The notes under the pieces were generated by a model. That model did no database searches. It saw only the letters and a list, made by a program, of their open reading frames with translations, and had not been told where the DNA came from. Below are positions 10,306 through 18,872 of a stretch of 64,000 nt of DNA, piece by piece. The first letter of the stretch is position 1, and the number at the start of each line of letters is the position of its first letter. The translations under genes and the position numbers were made by a program. Source of the stretch: Clostridiales bacterium (GTDB lineage Bacteria; Bacillota; Clostridia; Peptostreptococcales; Anaerovoracaceae); NCBI GenBank assembly GCA_009911365.1, contig QXXF01000001.1, positions 124,001 through 188,000 on the forward strand, written 5' to 3'.

Positions 10306-10321
10306 AGCAAGTTTCATGCCA
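10306..10321 (-). promoter_or_regulatory. Sigma-54 promoter of the molybdenum-hydroxylase operon
   Basis: On the minus strand TGGCATGAAACTTGCT matches TGGCAC-N5-TTGCW with one change, and the GG and GC pairs keep the obligatory 10-base gap. Transcription would begin near 10295, about 20 bases before the [2Fe-2S] subunit start. Confidence 0.82.
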
Positions 10322-10374
10322 TATAAGAAACCGCATGATTGCAATATATTGCCGGATTTCGATTCCTGTTGACC

Positions 10375-10466
10375 CGCAAAATCCTTTTGCGGTTTTCGAA
10401 CAAAAGACTGAAAATTCTATCTCTTTTAAGGCGCAAAATATTTTTTCAACGCAAAATTTATTTGCG
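10375..10466 (-). promoter_or_regulatory. Three-site activator-binding array upstream of the Mo-hydroxylase promoter
   Basis: Three 17-bp elements of the form CGCAAA-N5-TTTGCG: 10375-10391 (perfect), 10432-10448 (right half degenerate) and 10450-10466 (perfect). The first begins 54 bp upstream of the -24 element. The offsets between sites are 57 and 18 bp. A block AAAAGACTGAAAATTC lies at 10402-10417 between sites 1 and 2. Position and symmetry fit upstream activating sequences for an enhancer-binding protein. Confidence 0.75.
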
Positions 10467-10785
10467 TTTTTGTGTTAATCAAGCTCGATCAGTCTTCAAT
10501 ATGGCAAAGAGTCTACAAAATCAGGCTATATACTCTCTTATGATATCATCTTTGACAGCATAATCAAGTTTATGACTAGAGAATTACGACTTGGAGAGAT
10601 GTCCTAGCAGCGATTTGAAGAATATATTCATGGAATCTGACCTATCTATGGAACGCAAAGCGCACCATAACACATAGGCTTAGCCGCCCGGTCACGCTGA
10701 ACTGAGCGGCTATTTACCAGTTATTTTATTGGGCTAACGCAATTCGCACAAATAAATCCTTTGCTTTTGCCGTACAGCCCGGTCC
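10467..10785. other. Non-coding spacer between tnaA-ridA and the Mo-hydroxylase operon
   Basis: About 320 bases without a convincing gene on either strand. Besides the hairpin at 10681-10712 I see no further strong element. Confidence 0.5.
10681..10712 (-). terminator. Possible hairpin terminator after ridA
   Basis: TAGCCGC (10681-10687) and GCGGCTA (10706-10712) form a 7-bp perfect inverted repeat with a partly paired interior, about 75 bases after the ridA stop. There is no clean T run on the minus strand, so it is a weak call. Confidence 0.35.
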
Positions 10786-11166
10786 TTATTTTTCTATATA
10801 AGCGATCGCTTCGATTTCCACCTTTGCGCCTTTTGGCAGCGCAGCGGCCTGAAAGCAAGATCTTGCTGGGTATCCACCATCAAAATACGTCTCATAAACT
10901 TCATTGACAGCCGCAAAGTCAGCGATATCGGACAGCAGCACAGTAGTCTTGATAATAGCGGAATAATCGCCGCCAGCTTCCTGGATGATCGTGCCTACGT
11001 TTTTCATGCTCTGGTGAGCCTGCGCTTTTATGTCATCTTCAAAATCTCCTGTGGCTGGGTCTATAGGCAGTTGCCCTGAAGTAAATACCAGCTGTCCCGC
11101 TTTGATCGCCTGGCTATATGCGCCTACTGCCGCAGGTGCTTTTGTTGTATTGATGATCTGTTTCAT
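10786..11166 (-). CDS. ridA: RidA-family enamine/imine deaminase
   Basis: A 126-residue YjgF/YER057c/UK114 protein of standard length. It keeps the family markers GAYSQAIKAG near residue 15, GQLPIDPATG, and ARSCFQAAALPKGAKVEIEAIAYI, with Arg102 at the position of the substrate-binding Arg of E. coli RidA. RidA hydrolyses reactive 2-aminoacrylate and related enamines to keto acids and ammonia. It begins 13 bases after the tryptophanase gene. Tryptophanase forms 2-aminoacrylate at its active site, so the pairing suggests detoxification or faster conversion of that product to pyruvate. Confidence 0.92.
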   Translation of the reverse strand: MKQIINTTKAPAAVGAYSQAIKAGQLVFTSGQLPIDPATGDFEDDIKAQAHQSMKNVGTIIQEAGGDYSAIIKTTVLLSDIADFAAVNEVYETYFDGGYPARSCFQAAALPKGAKVEIEAIAYIEK

Positions 11167-11179
11167 GATTTTCCTCCTA

Positions 11180-12565
11180 TTATTTTTCCAGCGGCTCGAG
11201 GAATGCCTGGAAGTGCCTTAAAATCGGAGGTTCCCAAGTGATCCTGTAGCCCTGGATGGTTTCAGCCCGTTCTTTGATAGCGATCAGAGCGTCTGCCATG
11301 ATATCTATGTGGGCCTGGGTGTAAACTCTTCTTGGAATGGCGAATCTTGTGAACTCGAATTCTGATTCGATCTGCTTGCCTGTGTCCGGGTCATTCCCCA
11401 TCATATAGGAGCCAATGTCACATGTACGGATCCCTGCTTCTCTGTAAAGCTCGATCGCCAGTGCCTGCGCTGGGAATTCGTAGTATGGGATATGCGGCAG
11501 CAATTTTTTCGCATCAATAAACACGCCGTGTCCACCTACAGGAGACTGATATGCGATGCCTGCGTCATCCAGCCTGGAAGCTAGATATTCCATTTGTCCG
11601 ATCCTGTATTTCAAATAATCTTCATCCAATCCTTCATATAGTCCAATGGCTAGAGCTTCTAGGTCTCTGCCTGACAATCCGCCATAGGAAATGAACCCTT
11701 CAAAGGAAATACATCTGCCCTTTACATCGCGGTACAGTTCTTCATTGTCTTTGATTCCAATGAGACCACCCATATTGACGATGGAGTCTTTCTTGGCGCT
11801 CATGGTGAAAGTGTCCGCATAACTGAACATTTCTTTGATGATTTCTTTGATGGATTTGTCTTTGCATTCATCGTCTCTTAATTTCAGCAGCCATGCGTTT
11901 TCTGCGTATCTAGCCGCATCAATGTTCAGGTGGATCCCATACTTTTTACAGATCGCTGCGGTTTCTCTGATGTTTTTCATCTGTACTGGCTGGCCGCCCG
12001 CAGAGTTGTTGGTGACAGTCATGACCACCATGCCGATATTTTCTTTGCCATGTTCGTTGATCAGCGCTTCCAGCTTTTCGATATCCATGTTTCCTTTGAA
12101 AGGAGCGATCATGGAAGGGTCCTTGGCTTCTGGGCAAACACAATCGATAGCCCTCGCTCCTGCCAGTTCAACGTGCGCCCTTGTAGTGTCGAAATGCATG
12201 TTGGAAATAGAGAATTTACCAGGCCCTAAAAGTAACGGGAACAAAACTTTCTCCGCTGCGCGTCCCTGGTGAACAGGCTGAATGAACTGATATCCAAAGA
12301 TGTCCTGACCTGCGTCAACCAGTTTGTAATAACTCTTGCCTCCCGCATAAGCTTCATCTCCCCGCATGACTCCGGCCCACTGATCCTGGCTCATCGCATT
12401 TGTGCCACTGTCCGTCAGAAGGTCAATATAGCAATCTTCTCCCGCAAGATTGAACATATTATAATGCGCTTTTTTTAAAGCTTCCTCGCGTTCTTCTTTT
12501 GTTGTCATTTTAATTGTTTCAACCATTTTGATCCGAAATGGTTCCGGTACATACTTTTTGGCCAT
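11180..12565 (-). CDS. tnaA: Tryptophanase (L-tryptophan indole-lyase)
   Basis: 461 residues from the ATG at 12565, which follows AAAGGAGGG; an upstream in-frame ATG at 12667 lies before the promoter. PLP-dependent beta-eliminating lyase that splits tryptophan into indole, pyruvate and ammonia. The PLP lysine lies in [12 protein letters not shown] (Lys259). Three positions that separate tryptophanase from tyrosine phenol-lyase agree with tryptophanase: Asp126 (HFDTTRAH) rather than Thr, Ile384 (TCDIGS) rather than Arg, and His451 (LRHF) rather than Phe. The specificity call rests on these residues, so related substrates stay possible. It forms an operon with ridA under a sigma-54 promoter. 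Confidence 0.9.
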   Translation of the reverse strand: MAKKYVPEPFRIKMVETIKMTTKEEREEALKKAHYNMFNLAGEDCYIDLLTDSGTNAMSQDQWAGVMRGDEAYAGGKSYYKLVDAGQDIFGYQFIQPVHQGRAAEKVLFPLLLGPGKFSISNMHFDTTRAHVELAGARAIDCVCPEAKDPSMIAPFKGNMDIEKLEALINEHGKENIGMVVMTVTNNSAGGQPVQMKNIRETAAICKKYGIHLNIDAARYAENAWLLKLRDDECKDKSIKEIIKEMFSYADTFTMSAKKDSIVNMGGLIGIKDNEELYRDVKGRCISFEGFISYGGLSGRDLEALAIGLYEGLDEDYLKYRIGQMEYLASRLDDAGIAYQSPVGGHGVFIDAKKLLPHIPYYEFPAQALAIELYREAGIRTCDIGSYMMGNDPDTGKQIESEFEFTRFAIPRRVYTQAHIDIMADALIAIKERAETIQGYRITWEPPILRHFQAFLEPLEK

Positions 12566-12628
12566 TTTTAGCCCTCCTTTTGTCTGATTCATTACGCTTG
12601 TGTTAATCACGATTTGTTTATAGTAGTT

Positions 12629-12644
12629 AGCAAAGATCGTGCCA
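12629..12644 (-). promoter_or_regulatory. Sigma-54 promoter of tnaA-ridA
   Basis: On the minus strand TGGCACGATCTTTGCT is an exact match to TGGCACG-N4-TTGCW. It predicts a start near 12618 and a leader of roughly 50 bases before tnaA. Confidence 0.9.
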
Positions 12645-12697
12645 TATGTAAACAGCTGTGATTGCAAGGGGTTTGCGCTTCTTTGTCATTACTGGGC

Positions 12698-12787
12698 CGC
12701 AAAATTTATTTGCAGTTGATGATAAAAGCCTGAAAATTTCGTTTTTTATATACGCAAACTTTTTTTGCTTTGCAAAATTTATTTGCG
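12698..12787 (-). promoter_or_regulatory. Three-site activator-binding array upstream of tnaA
   Basis: Three 17-bp palindromic elements: 12698-12714 (CGCAAA-ATTTA-TTTGCA), 12753-12769 (CGCAAA-CTTTT-TTTGCT) and 12771-12787 (TGCAAA-ATTTA-TTTGCG). The first begins 54 bp upstream of the -24 element, and the offsets are 55 and 18 bp. A block AAAAGCCTGAAAATTTC lies at 12724-12740. The layout is nearly the same as at the molybdenum-hydroxylase promoter. Confidence 0.78.
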
Positions 12788-13014
12788 GTTTTGGATATAT
12801 TCAATAAATTGGATGGTGCTTGATTTATGGCGATAAAACTATTCTTTTAACGTTATAACAAAATATTTGATTGAAAGTTATGACCACCTTCTTGCTTTTG
12901 GGCGGAAGCATTTGAACGATACGTTTCATTTAGATGGTATTCAAAGCGTAAGCGCACGAGACCATGTCCTCTGCGAAACTCCTCCTGGAAACCAATAGGA
13001 ATTACTAGACAGAA

Positions 13015-13082
13015 ATAATGCCCCCTATCCTGTTATGATAAAGTGAAACAGTAGATCATAACAGAATTTAGGGAGGCATTAT
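13015..13082. repeat. Imperfect inverted repeat, possible MITE or IS remnant
   Basis: Arms 13015-13039 and 13055-13082 are near-complementary over about 25 bases (ATAATGCC..CC..TA and CTGTTATGAT in both), with a 15-base loop. The right arm overlaps the end of the decayed Ig-like gene. No transposase gene is nearby. It could be a miniature element, a solo insertion end, or just a stable hairpin. Confidence 0.45.
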
Positions 13083-13538
13083 CCCGGTCAAAAAACAAAA
13101 CAAAAACCTCCCACTTCTCAGCAGGAGGTCTTTATTTCTTATTTTTGTCTTATGACATTTCGAACATTCGTAGTAAGTTTCGGTTTCCGGATAAGGACCG
13201 AAACTATGTCTGGTTCCGCCATTCTCAACAACTTCATCGTTGTGAACTGTCCATTCTTCTCTTGTTTCGAATATTCTACCGCAGTTGCAAGCATATGCAT
13301 ATCCAACAACCCTTTCTTTCTCAACCCACGTATGCTGGCATTCCGTCTCAACAGGCGGATTTGGTTCAGGATTTGTAATCGGTTTCTTCGTAACAGATTT
13401 CCTGCTAACTTTCACCGTTACCTTACAACGCAACGTCTTACTGCCTCTCACTTTTACGGTAATTATCGCCATGCCTTTCTTCTTTGCAACGACTTTCCCG
13501 TTCTTGCTTACGGTAGCAACTTTCTTGTTGCTGGTTGT
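13068..13538 (-). pseudogene. Decayed Ig-like (Big_2) surface protein, C-terminal fragment
   Basis: The frame encodes the last strands of a bacterial Ig-like domain (KVATVSKNGKVVAKKKG, then ITVKV), a short Pro-rich linker (TNPEPNPPVETE) and a zinc-finger-like tail (CQHTW, CNCGRIF, CSKCHKTK). Upstream the frame hits TAG at 13539-13541, exactly where relatives carry Trp before TTSNKKVATV, which suggests a TGG-to-TAG mutation. Downstream the frame reads through a terminator-like hairpin (13106-13129), so the original stop has probably been lost too. There is no signal peptide or plausible start. I regard it as a remnant of a secreted protein. Confidence 0.65.
13101..13129 (-). terminator. Hairpin terminator inside the decayed Ig-like gene
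   Basis: ACCTCC (13106-13111) pairs with GGAGGT (13124-13129). On the minus strand it is followed by a T-rich run. It probably terminated the Ig-like gene before that gene decayed, and may now end the transcript of the activator at 13607. Confidence 0.55.
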
Positions 13539-13606
13539 CTATTTCACTTTTCTTCCAGCCTGCTTTTGCCTGCTAGAAGGGTGTTGCATCAACCTCTTTT
13601 CATCGC

Positions 13607-15409
13607 TCACACTGTAATCTCCAGCTCTGTCAGCTTTCTGTACAGAGTGGCCCTGGACAACCCCAGTTCTTTCGCCACTGTATCCTTGGCGTTCCCGCTG
13701 GTACCGTATTTTTTCAGCTTCCGAGTGATAATTTCTTTTTCATAGCGCTTCACTTGATCAGCCAGGGGCAAGGTGCTATCTTGGAATTTCATAACGCTCT
13801 CTTCGTTGCGCAGGAGCCTTGCTGGGACTTCATCGATGCCGATGGTATCGCCAAAAGCCATGTTTGTTCCGTATTCCACAGCATTTTCCAGCTCCCTTAC
13901 ATTGCCAGGCCAGGAATGGTTGAGGTACAACTCCTCTACCTCTCTTGTAAAGCCAGTGATTTTCCGGTTCATAAAAGTATTGTATTTCTGTAGGAAATGA
14001 TGCATCAAGAGTTTGATGTCGTTTCGCCGCTCCCGCAAAGGCGGGATCATCAGAGGAATGACACTGAGCCGATAGTAAAGGTCTTCTCTGAACGTGCCTT
14101 CCTGTATCATGCCCTCCAGGTCCTTGTTCGTGGCTGCGATGACCCGCACGTCCACGATAATGTTTTTATTGCCGCCAACCCGTTCAAAGCGCATGTTTTG
14201 CAGCACATGGAGGATTTTTACCTGCAAATGGGCCGGCATATCACCGATTTCATCCAGAAAGATCGTCCCTCCGTTGGCAGTTTCGAATTTCCCTGCCTTT
14301 CCCTTGTCACTAGCTCCGGTAAAGGCTCCCTTCTCATAGCCAAACAATTCGCTTTCCAATAGATTTTCCGGGATCGCGCCACAGTTCACAGTAACAAAAG
14401 GCCCTTCTCCCCTGGGACTGGCATAATGGATCGCCTTTGCGAACATTTCTTTTCCCGTGCCACTTTCTCCCGTGATCAGCACTGTAGAATTTCCCTTGGC
14501 TGTGATGAGTGCCTGTTTTTTGGCTCGCTTGATCTCATCGCTGATCCCTATGATGTCATCCAAAGTGTTTTTCAGTGCCCTGGTATTGATATTGTAAACC
14601 AACTTCTGGGCCTCTTCGATATCCCGGAAGGAAATGACCACGCCTCCCACTTCATCGCCTGACATGTAAGGCTTGGCTGTTACGATAAAATGCATCTGCC
14701 CCCGCTCGGTCTTGAACATCTCCTCGTTTTCCGTATATCCCTGTCCCGTGGCAATGACCTCTAGTGCTGGAGTCCCCATCATAAAATCGTTGATATGGCT
14801 CCCAATCATATCCGCTTTTGTGGTTTTGAATAAATTGGCCGCCATATTGTTGCAGTGCTTGATGTACCCACTCTTGTCCAGAGCAAAAATTCCTTCGTGA
14901 GTCGTTTCCAGAACAGTGGACATTTCATCACGAGAGTCCTCTACATCTTCTAGTATCTCCTGCTGGATGGCCTTGGTGGCGAGCAGATCCGCCATTTTCT
15001 CCACAAAAGTGACCATGCTCCTTTTTTTATCTAACAGGATAGACCGCTGTTCCTCCGTAAAGGCGATCAGTCCAATGATCCCTATGATATGCCCCCTCGT
15101 TTTGATAGGCGTGCAAATTTCAGCTAGTTCTCCAAAGTAAGTGCGCCCGCCGCCCATCTTGTCGTAATCTTCATCTTTTATGGCATCTTCAATGGATTCC
15201 GTCACACCGCTTCTAAGAACTCTAGCGTACAGATAGTTGCTGTCCAGACGACCATCCTCTTCCTTCTGTCCGATCCTAGTGGCATAAATGCCTGTCCCGC
15301 CTAGAATCGTCAGGTCCGTGTCTACAATTTCAACTTCAACCCCAATGGCGATACTGATGGCTTCCGCCACCTGGGTAACGCTATCAGAAATCTCCTTTAA
15401 AATCGACAT
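13607..15409 (-). CDS. Sigma-54-dependent activator with GAF-like and PAS domains
   Basis: A 600-residue enhancer-binding protein. Residues about 1-150 form a GAF/sugar-diacid-type sensory domain and about 155-270 a PAS domain. The AAA+ domain has Walker A GESGTGKE (314-321), GAFTGA (361-366) and Walker B TIFLDE (382-387). The C-terminus has a Fis-type helix-turn-helix ([22 protein letters not shown]). It is the activator gene closest to tnaA, about 1 kb upstream and on the same strand. It is therefore the first candidate for binding the CGCAAA-N5-TTTGCG sites, with the activator at 730-2157 as the alternative. The small-molecule signal is unknown. Confidence 0.92.
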   Translation of the reverse strand: MSILKEISDSVTQVAEAISIAIGVEVEIVDTDLTILGGTGIYATRIGQKEEDGRLDSNYLYARVLRSGVTESIEDAIKDEDYDKMGGGRTYFGELAEICTPIKTRGHIIGIIGLIAFTEEQRSILLDKKRSMVTFVEKMADLLATKAIQQEILEDVEDSRDEMSTVLETTHEGIFALDKSGYIKHCNNMAANLFKTTKADMIGSHINDFMMGTPALEVIATGQGYTENEEMFKTERGQMHFIVTAKPYMSGDEVGGVVISFRDIEEAQKLVYNINTRALKNTLDDIIGISDEIKRAKKQALITAKGNSTVLITGESGTGKEMFAKAIHYASPRGEGPFVTVNCGAIPENLLESELFGYEKGAFTGASDKGKAGKFETANGGTIFLDEIGDMPAHLQVKILHVLQNMRFERVGGNKNIIVDVRVIAATNKDLEGMIQEGTFREDLYYRLSVIPLMIPPLRERRNDIKLLMHHFLQKYNTFMNRKITGFTREVEELYLNHSWPGNVRELENAVEYGTNMAFGDTIGIDEVPARLLRNEESVMKFQDSTLPLADQVKRYEKEIITRKLKKYGTSGNAKDTVAKELGLSRATLYRKLTELEITV

Positions 15410-15455
15410 CTAACCCTTTTCCCCTCCTTGTGAACTTCCTGTGATCCGATAAATG

Positions 15456-15471
15456 CTTTATTCCAATAAAG
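15456..15471. promoter_or_regulatory. Perfect inverted repeat upstream of the sigma-54 activator gene
   Basis: CTTTATTCCAATAAAG is a 7+2+7 palindrome 47 bases before the activator start. It could be an operator controlling the regulator. No T run follows it, so it is not a terminator. Confidence 0.4.
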
Positions 15472-15582
15472 TGTCCGCGATACGATATCATATTTATTAT
15501 TGTACCACAAAGTTTAAGATTTTCATATAGGCTTTAAAGTTGCTTCTCATATCTGGATACCACCTCAGACGTTCAGTTACGC

Positions 15583-17256
15583 TCATACGCCTGGCAACTC
15601 CACATGATCATCCGATTCTTCTGTGACCGCAGATCCCAGATTAACCGAATATTTTTCCAACTGCAATACGATGTTATTGATTTCTGCCATTTTTTCCGGT
15701 GATAGCTTTTCATTGACCGCCAAATGGGTATTGTACAAAATCCCCTCCAGCCGACGGTGGATATCGGAAATATTCTTTTTGATGTCCGCCAAAGTCTCAC
15801 TATCCATAGCATCCCGCAGTGCGTCTTCTTTGTTAACGATTTCATTCTTTTCTAAAATGAATTCAGAAGTTCCCTGCACAACGATCGGCGTAAAGCCCAA
15901 CTCTTTTGTCACAGTCTCAGCGAACGCTTCTTTTGATTCTTGCTCTCCATGTACCAGGAAAATCTGCTTTGGCTCTTTTTGAAAGCCTCCCAGCCATTCT
16001 AGCAGCCCGTCTCGGTCAGCGTGTCCGGAAAACCCTTCCAAGTTATAGATCTCCGCATTGACTTTGATCTCTTCGCCAAATAAAGTAACCGTTTTCGCAC
16101 CTTGCACCAGAAGTCGGCCCAAAGTTCCCTCCGCCTGATATCCTACAAAAATGATGCTGCATCTGGAGTCCCACAAATTATGTTTCAGATGGTGCCGGAT
16201 CCGACCGGCTTCGCACATACCGCTGGCGGAAATGATCACTTTTGGCTGCCTATCCGTGTTGAGGAACATGGATTCCTCGCTGCTCCTGGTAAACTTTAGA
16301 TTCTTGAAATCCAGGGGATTATCGCCCTTAGTGATGGTCTCTTTCATCTCCTCGTCAAAGACCTGGGCATTGTTTCGGAAGACTTCTGTGGCCGTGGTAG
16401 CCATAGGACTGTCCACATAGACCATCAGATTTTCCAGTTCCTTGTGATACTCTTCATGATTGTTATAGAAATGGTTGAATTCGTAAATCAGCTCTTGTGT
16501 CCTGCCTACAGCAAAGGAAGGGATCACAGTGGTCCCGCCCCGCTTCGCTGTCTTTAGCACGATTTCCAGCAGCGTTTTCACATCCATGGCGTTCTGCGGA
16601 TGTAGTCGGTTGCCATATGTTGTTTCCATGATTACATAATCCGCCTTTTTGATGATGGTCGGGTCACGCAAAATCGGCCGATCCATGACGCCTAAGTCCC
16701 CGGAAAACACGATCTTGGAAACATTATCGCTTTCTGTGATCCATAGCTCCGTGATGGCTGATCCCAAAATATGCCCCGCGTCATTGAACACAAGCCGCAT
16801 TTCTGGATTCAGTTCAATGAGCTGATCGTAAAGAACTGGCTTGACGAATTTCAAGGATTCCACCGCATCGTTGCAGGTATAGAGAGGTTCTACCAGAGGC
16901 CTCCCCGCCCGCTCGTTCTTCCGATTCTTCCATTCCGCTTCTTTTTCATGTATGTAGCCGCTGTCCTTGAGCATGACTTCTAACAAATCAGCTGTCGCAT
17001 CCGTACAGTAGATGGCCCCTTTGAATCCACGTTTTACCAGCAGCGGGATCCGCCCGCAGTGGTCAATATGGGCATGACTCAAAACCAGATAATCCACCGC
17101 AGCTGGGTCAAAAGGGAACGCTTCATGATTCATGGCATCCATGGCTTTTCCTCCCTGGAATTGCCCGCAGTCCAAAAGGATCTTGTGATGTTCCGTGCTG
17201 ATCAAATGGCAGGAACCGGTGACACCGGTGGCTGCTCCGCAAAACTGTATTTTCAT
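15583..17256 (-). CDS. MBL-fold RNA-processing-type metallo-hydrolase (beta-CASP)
   Basis: 557 residues. The N-terminal metallo-beta-lactamase fold has HAHIDH (61-66), a later GHILGSA and FSGDLG. The beta-CASP region contains SFAVGRTQEL, DSPMATTATEVF and ISASGMCEAGRIRHHLKHN. It closes with FSGHADRDGLLEWL and the C-terminal metal His in FLVHGEQESKEAF. The family includes CPSF73-like ribonucleases, but the bacterial versions of this size have little defined biochemistry. The roughly 80-residue C-terminal helical tail is extra to the core. It stands alone, with a terminator hairpin between it and the oxidoreductase to the right. Confidence 0.88.
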   Translation of the reverse strand: MKIQFCGAATGVTGSCHLISTEHHKILLDCGQFQGGKAMDAMNHEAFPFDPAAVDYLVLSHAHIDHCGRIPLLVKRGFKGAIYCTDATADLLEVMLKDSGYIHEKEAEWKNRKNERAGRPLVEPLYTCNDAVESLKFVKPVLYDQLIELNPEMRLVFNDAGHILGSAITELWITESDNVSKIVFSGDLGVMDRPILRDPTIIKKADYVIMETTYGNRLHPQNAMDVKTLLEIVLKTAKRGGTTVIPSFAVGRTQELIYEFNHFYNNHEEYHKELENLMVYVDSPMATTATEVFRNNAQVFDEEMKETITKGDNPLDFKNLKFTRSSEESMFLNTDRQPKVIISASGMCEAGRIRHHLKHNLWDSRCSIIFVGYQAEGTLGRLLVQGAKTVTLFGEEIKVNAEIYNLEGFSGHADRDGLLEWLGGFQKEPKQIFLVHGEQESKEAFAETVTKELGFTPIVVQGTSEFILEKNEIVNKEDALRDAMDSETLADIKKNISDIHRRLEGILYNTHLAVNEKLSPEKMAEINNIVLQLEKYSVNLGSAVTEESDDHVELPGV

Positions 17257-17334
17257 AATGGGCCTCCTTTTGCTTTTCCTTCATTATACACCTATCTGGC
17301 CGCGGACACCATAGCTATGGGCCAAAAGACAGAA

Positions 17335-17370
17335 AATCCCCTTCCAAGCCCTGTGACTGAAAGGGGATCT
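17335..17370 (-). terminator. Bidirectional hairpin terminator
   Basis: AATCCCCTT (17335-17343) and AAGGGGAT (17361-17368) form the stem, with T-rich tracts on both sides. It ends the saccharopine-dehydrogenase-family transcript and separates it from the metallo-hydrolase. Confidence 0.75.
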
Positions 17371-17412
17371 TTTTCTATGGAGGAACGATATTCTATTTCG
17401 TTGGATCGATCA

Positions 17413-18642
17413 TTATCCCTCGATGCGTTCTTCCTTCCACTTGTACGGATAGCCTGTATCCATCATTCTCTTAAGGAAATCATCTGGATCCAGTTCGTCT
17501 GAGAACACAATGCCCTTTGCCAGATCCGTGCTGCCTACAATCAGCGTGCCGATGGCCAGAGGCAACGCTACGTAAACCAGAGCGGTCCCGTACAGTTTTT
17601 TCAATTCCGGTCCTGGCGCATTCATCTTCGGGCAGTTGGCCTTGTATGTAACCTTCTTGCCATCTTTCTTTCCGGAAACTTCTACAATCAGCTCAATGAA
17701 CGCTGTTTTATCAGCTTCTGCCAGCTGCTGATCCGTTGCTCCGAAAATGTTGTTCTGTGGAGGCGGTACCATGGCTGCGATCACATCCAGCGGCGCCACT
17801 TCCACATCGCCCACTTTAACTTTTTCCTGGGAGCACAGGCCGGAAGCGTAGAAAATCGCTGGCTGATACATCATATAATATTTGAAGTCTAGGTCCTTTA
17901 CGCCCTTAAATGTGGATGGCATGCTGTATATCTCTTCGTGTGAGTGATGGGTCACTGGCAGAGTACCTACTGGTTCTGGGAAGTCGCACATTTCAATGCC
18001 GCCGAATGGAGGATATTTGACATACTTTCCATTTTCCAGCGCATAGGTTGGACTCGCACAGTCAACCAGGGCCTGTTTTGGCGACCATCCTGGATTCCAC
18101 GGACGCAGCACCCAGTCATACGGTCCTTCATTTGGCATCACAGTAGCTTTCCCGATCCTCATTTTAATGCTGTCCACTTCATCCAATTTGTTAGCGAATT
18201 TTCTAGCCAGCACATTGGTCATACCAGGTGCGAAGCCGCATCCAAAGAGCGCCGTCAGCCCTGCTTCTTTAAATTCCTTGCATAAGGTCAGATCTTCAAT
18301 GGCCTTTCCTTCCAGGAATTCATCCCAATACGGATCATCGAAGGCTGTGTTGATGTAATTGGCTTTTGCTTTGAGTGCGCCTTTCATGACGTATGTCACC
18401 ATCCAAGGCATGACCATATCTACCACAACATCTACGCCTTCCGCAGCCCTAGCTACGTCGTCTGGATCCGTAGCGTTCACTGCGCCTGTCTTTACTTTTG
18501 GACTGCCGATCTCCTTTGCCACTGCCTGCGCAGTCGCCTCTTTCAGATCAACTAGCCTGATTTCTTCTATTGCGTCCTGTCTCGCTAAAATAGACGCACA
18601 TGCGCCGCCCTGTCCGCCAGCACCTACAATCAATACTTTCAT
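17413..18642 (-). CDS. Saccharopine-dehydrogenase-family NAD(P)-dependent oxidoreductase
   Basis: 409 residues with an N-terminal Rossmann fold (VLIVGAGGQGGACASILA) and the family's central catalytic region (FGCGFAPGMTNVLARKFA). Relatives include saccharopine dehydrogenase, lysine 6-dehydrogenase and carboxynorspermidine synthase. I cannot choose among them from the sequence. Expression from a sigma-54 promoter next to a dedicated activator points to a catabolic role in amino-acid use rather than housekeeping biosynthesis. It lies alone between its promoter and a terminator. Confidence 0.82.
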   Translation of the reverse strand: MKVLIVGAGGQGGACASILARQDAIEEIRLVDLKEATAQAVAKEIGSPKVKTGAVNATDPDDVARAAEGVDVVVDMVMPWMVTYVMKGALKAKANYINTAFDDPYWDEFLEGKAIEDLTLCKEFKEAGLTALFGCGFAPGMTNVLARKFANKLDEVDSIKMRIGKATVMPNEGPYDWVLRPWNPGWSPKQALVDCASPTYALENGKYVKYPPFGGIEMCDFPEPVGTLPVTHHSHEEIYSMPSTFKGVKDLDFKYYMMYQPAIFYASGLCSQEKVKVGDVEVAPLDVIAAMVPPPQNNIFGATDQQLAEADKTAFIELIVEVSGKKDGKKVTYKANCPKMNAPGPELKKLYGTALVYVALPLAIGTLIVGSTDLAKGIVFSDELDPDDFLKRMMDTGYPYKWKEERIEG

Positions 18643-18695
18643 ATTAAACTCCTCCTTGCTTTCTGCTATCTTTTCTGTATCATATCTATCAATAG

Positions 18696-18711
18696 AGCAA
18701 AGAGTGTGCCA
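18696..18711 (-). promoter_or_regulatory. Sigma-54 promoter of the saccharopine-dehydrogenase-family gene
   Basis: On the minus strand TGGCACACTCTTTGCT has the full TGGCAC-N5-TTGCW pattern with correct spacing, about 55 bases upstream of the gene start. Confidence 0.87.
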
Positions 18712-18731
18712 AGTTATTTTTTATAGCGTGA

Positions 18732-18752
18732 AACCGTTGAAATTTCAAGGTT
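18732..18752. promoter_or_regulatory. Palindrome near the third sigma-54 promoter
   Basis: TTGAAATTTCAA (18737-18748) is a perfect 12-bp palindrome flanked by AACC and GGTT. It lies 26 bp upstream of the -24 element and could bind the neighbouring activator. Confidence 0.45.
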
Positions 18753-18803
18753 AAAAAGTTTCCAGAGCTTCTTTTTCTAGGCTTCTTTAGCTCAGAATTT
18801 CCA

Positions 18804-18849
18804 TAAAAAATAAGGCGGTTTGTTTCATTTTTAAAACCCACCACCTTAT
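18804..18849 (-). terminator. Terminator after the PAS-type sigma-54 activator
   Basis: On the minus strand ATAAGGTGG (18849-18841) pairs with CCGCCTTAT (18818-18810) and six T residues follow (18809-18804). It separates the activator from the downstream sigma-54 promoter. Confidence 0.75.
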
Positions 18850-18872
18850 CTCTCTAAATTCCATTCTTTTTT

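Noticed and set aside
11180-12565. Tyrosine phenol-lyase as the identity of the PLP lyase.
   Set aside because: Asp126, Ile384 and His451 match tryptophanase at the three discriminating positions, where phenol-lyases have Thr, Arg and Phe.
12857-12960. A 34-codon minus-strand frame upstream of tnaA that might be a tnaC-like leader peptide.
   Set aside because: It lies upstream of the sigma-54 promoter and the enhancer sites, so it would not be in the tnaA leader. It has no Trp codon and no good ribosome site.
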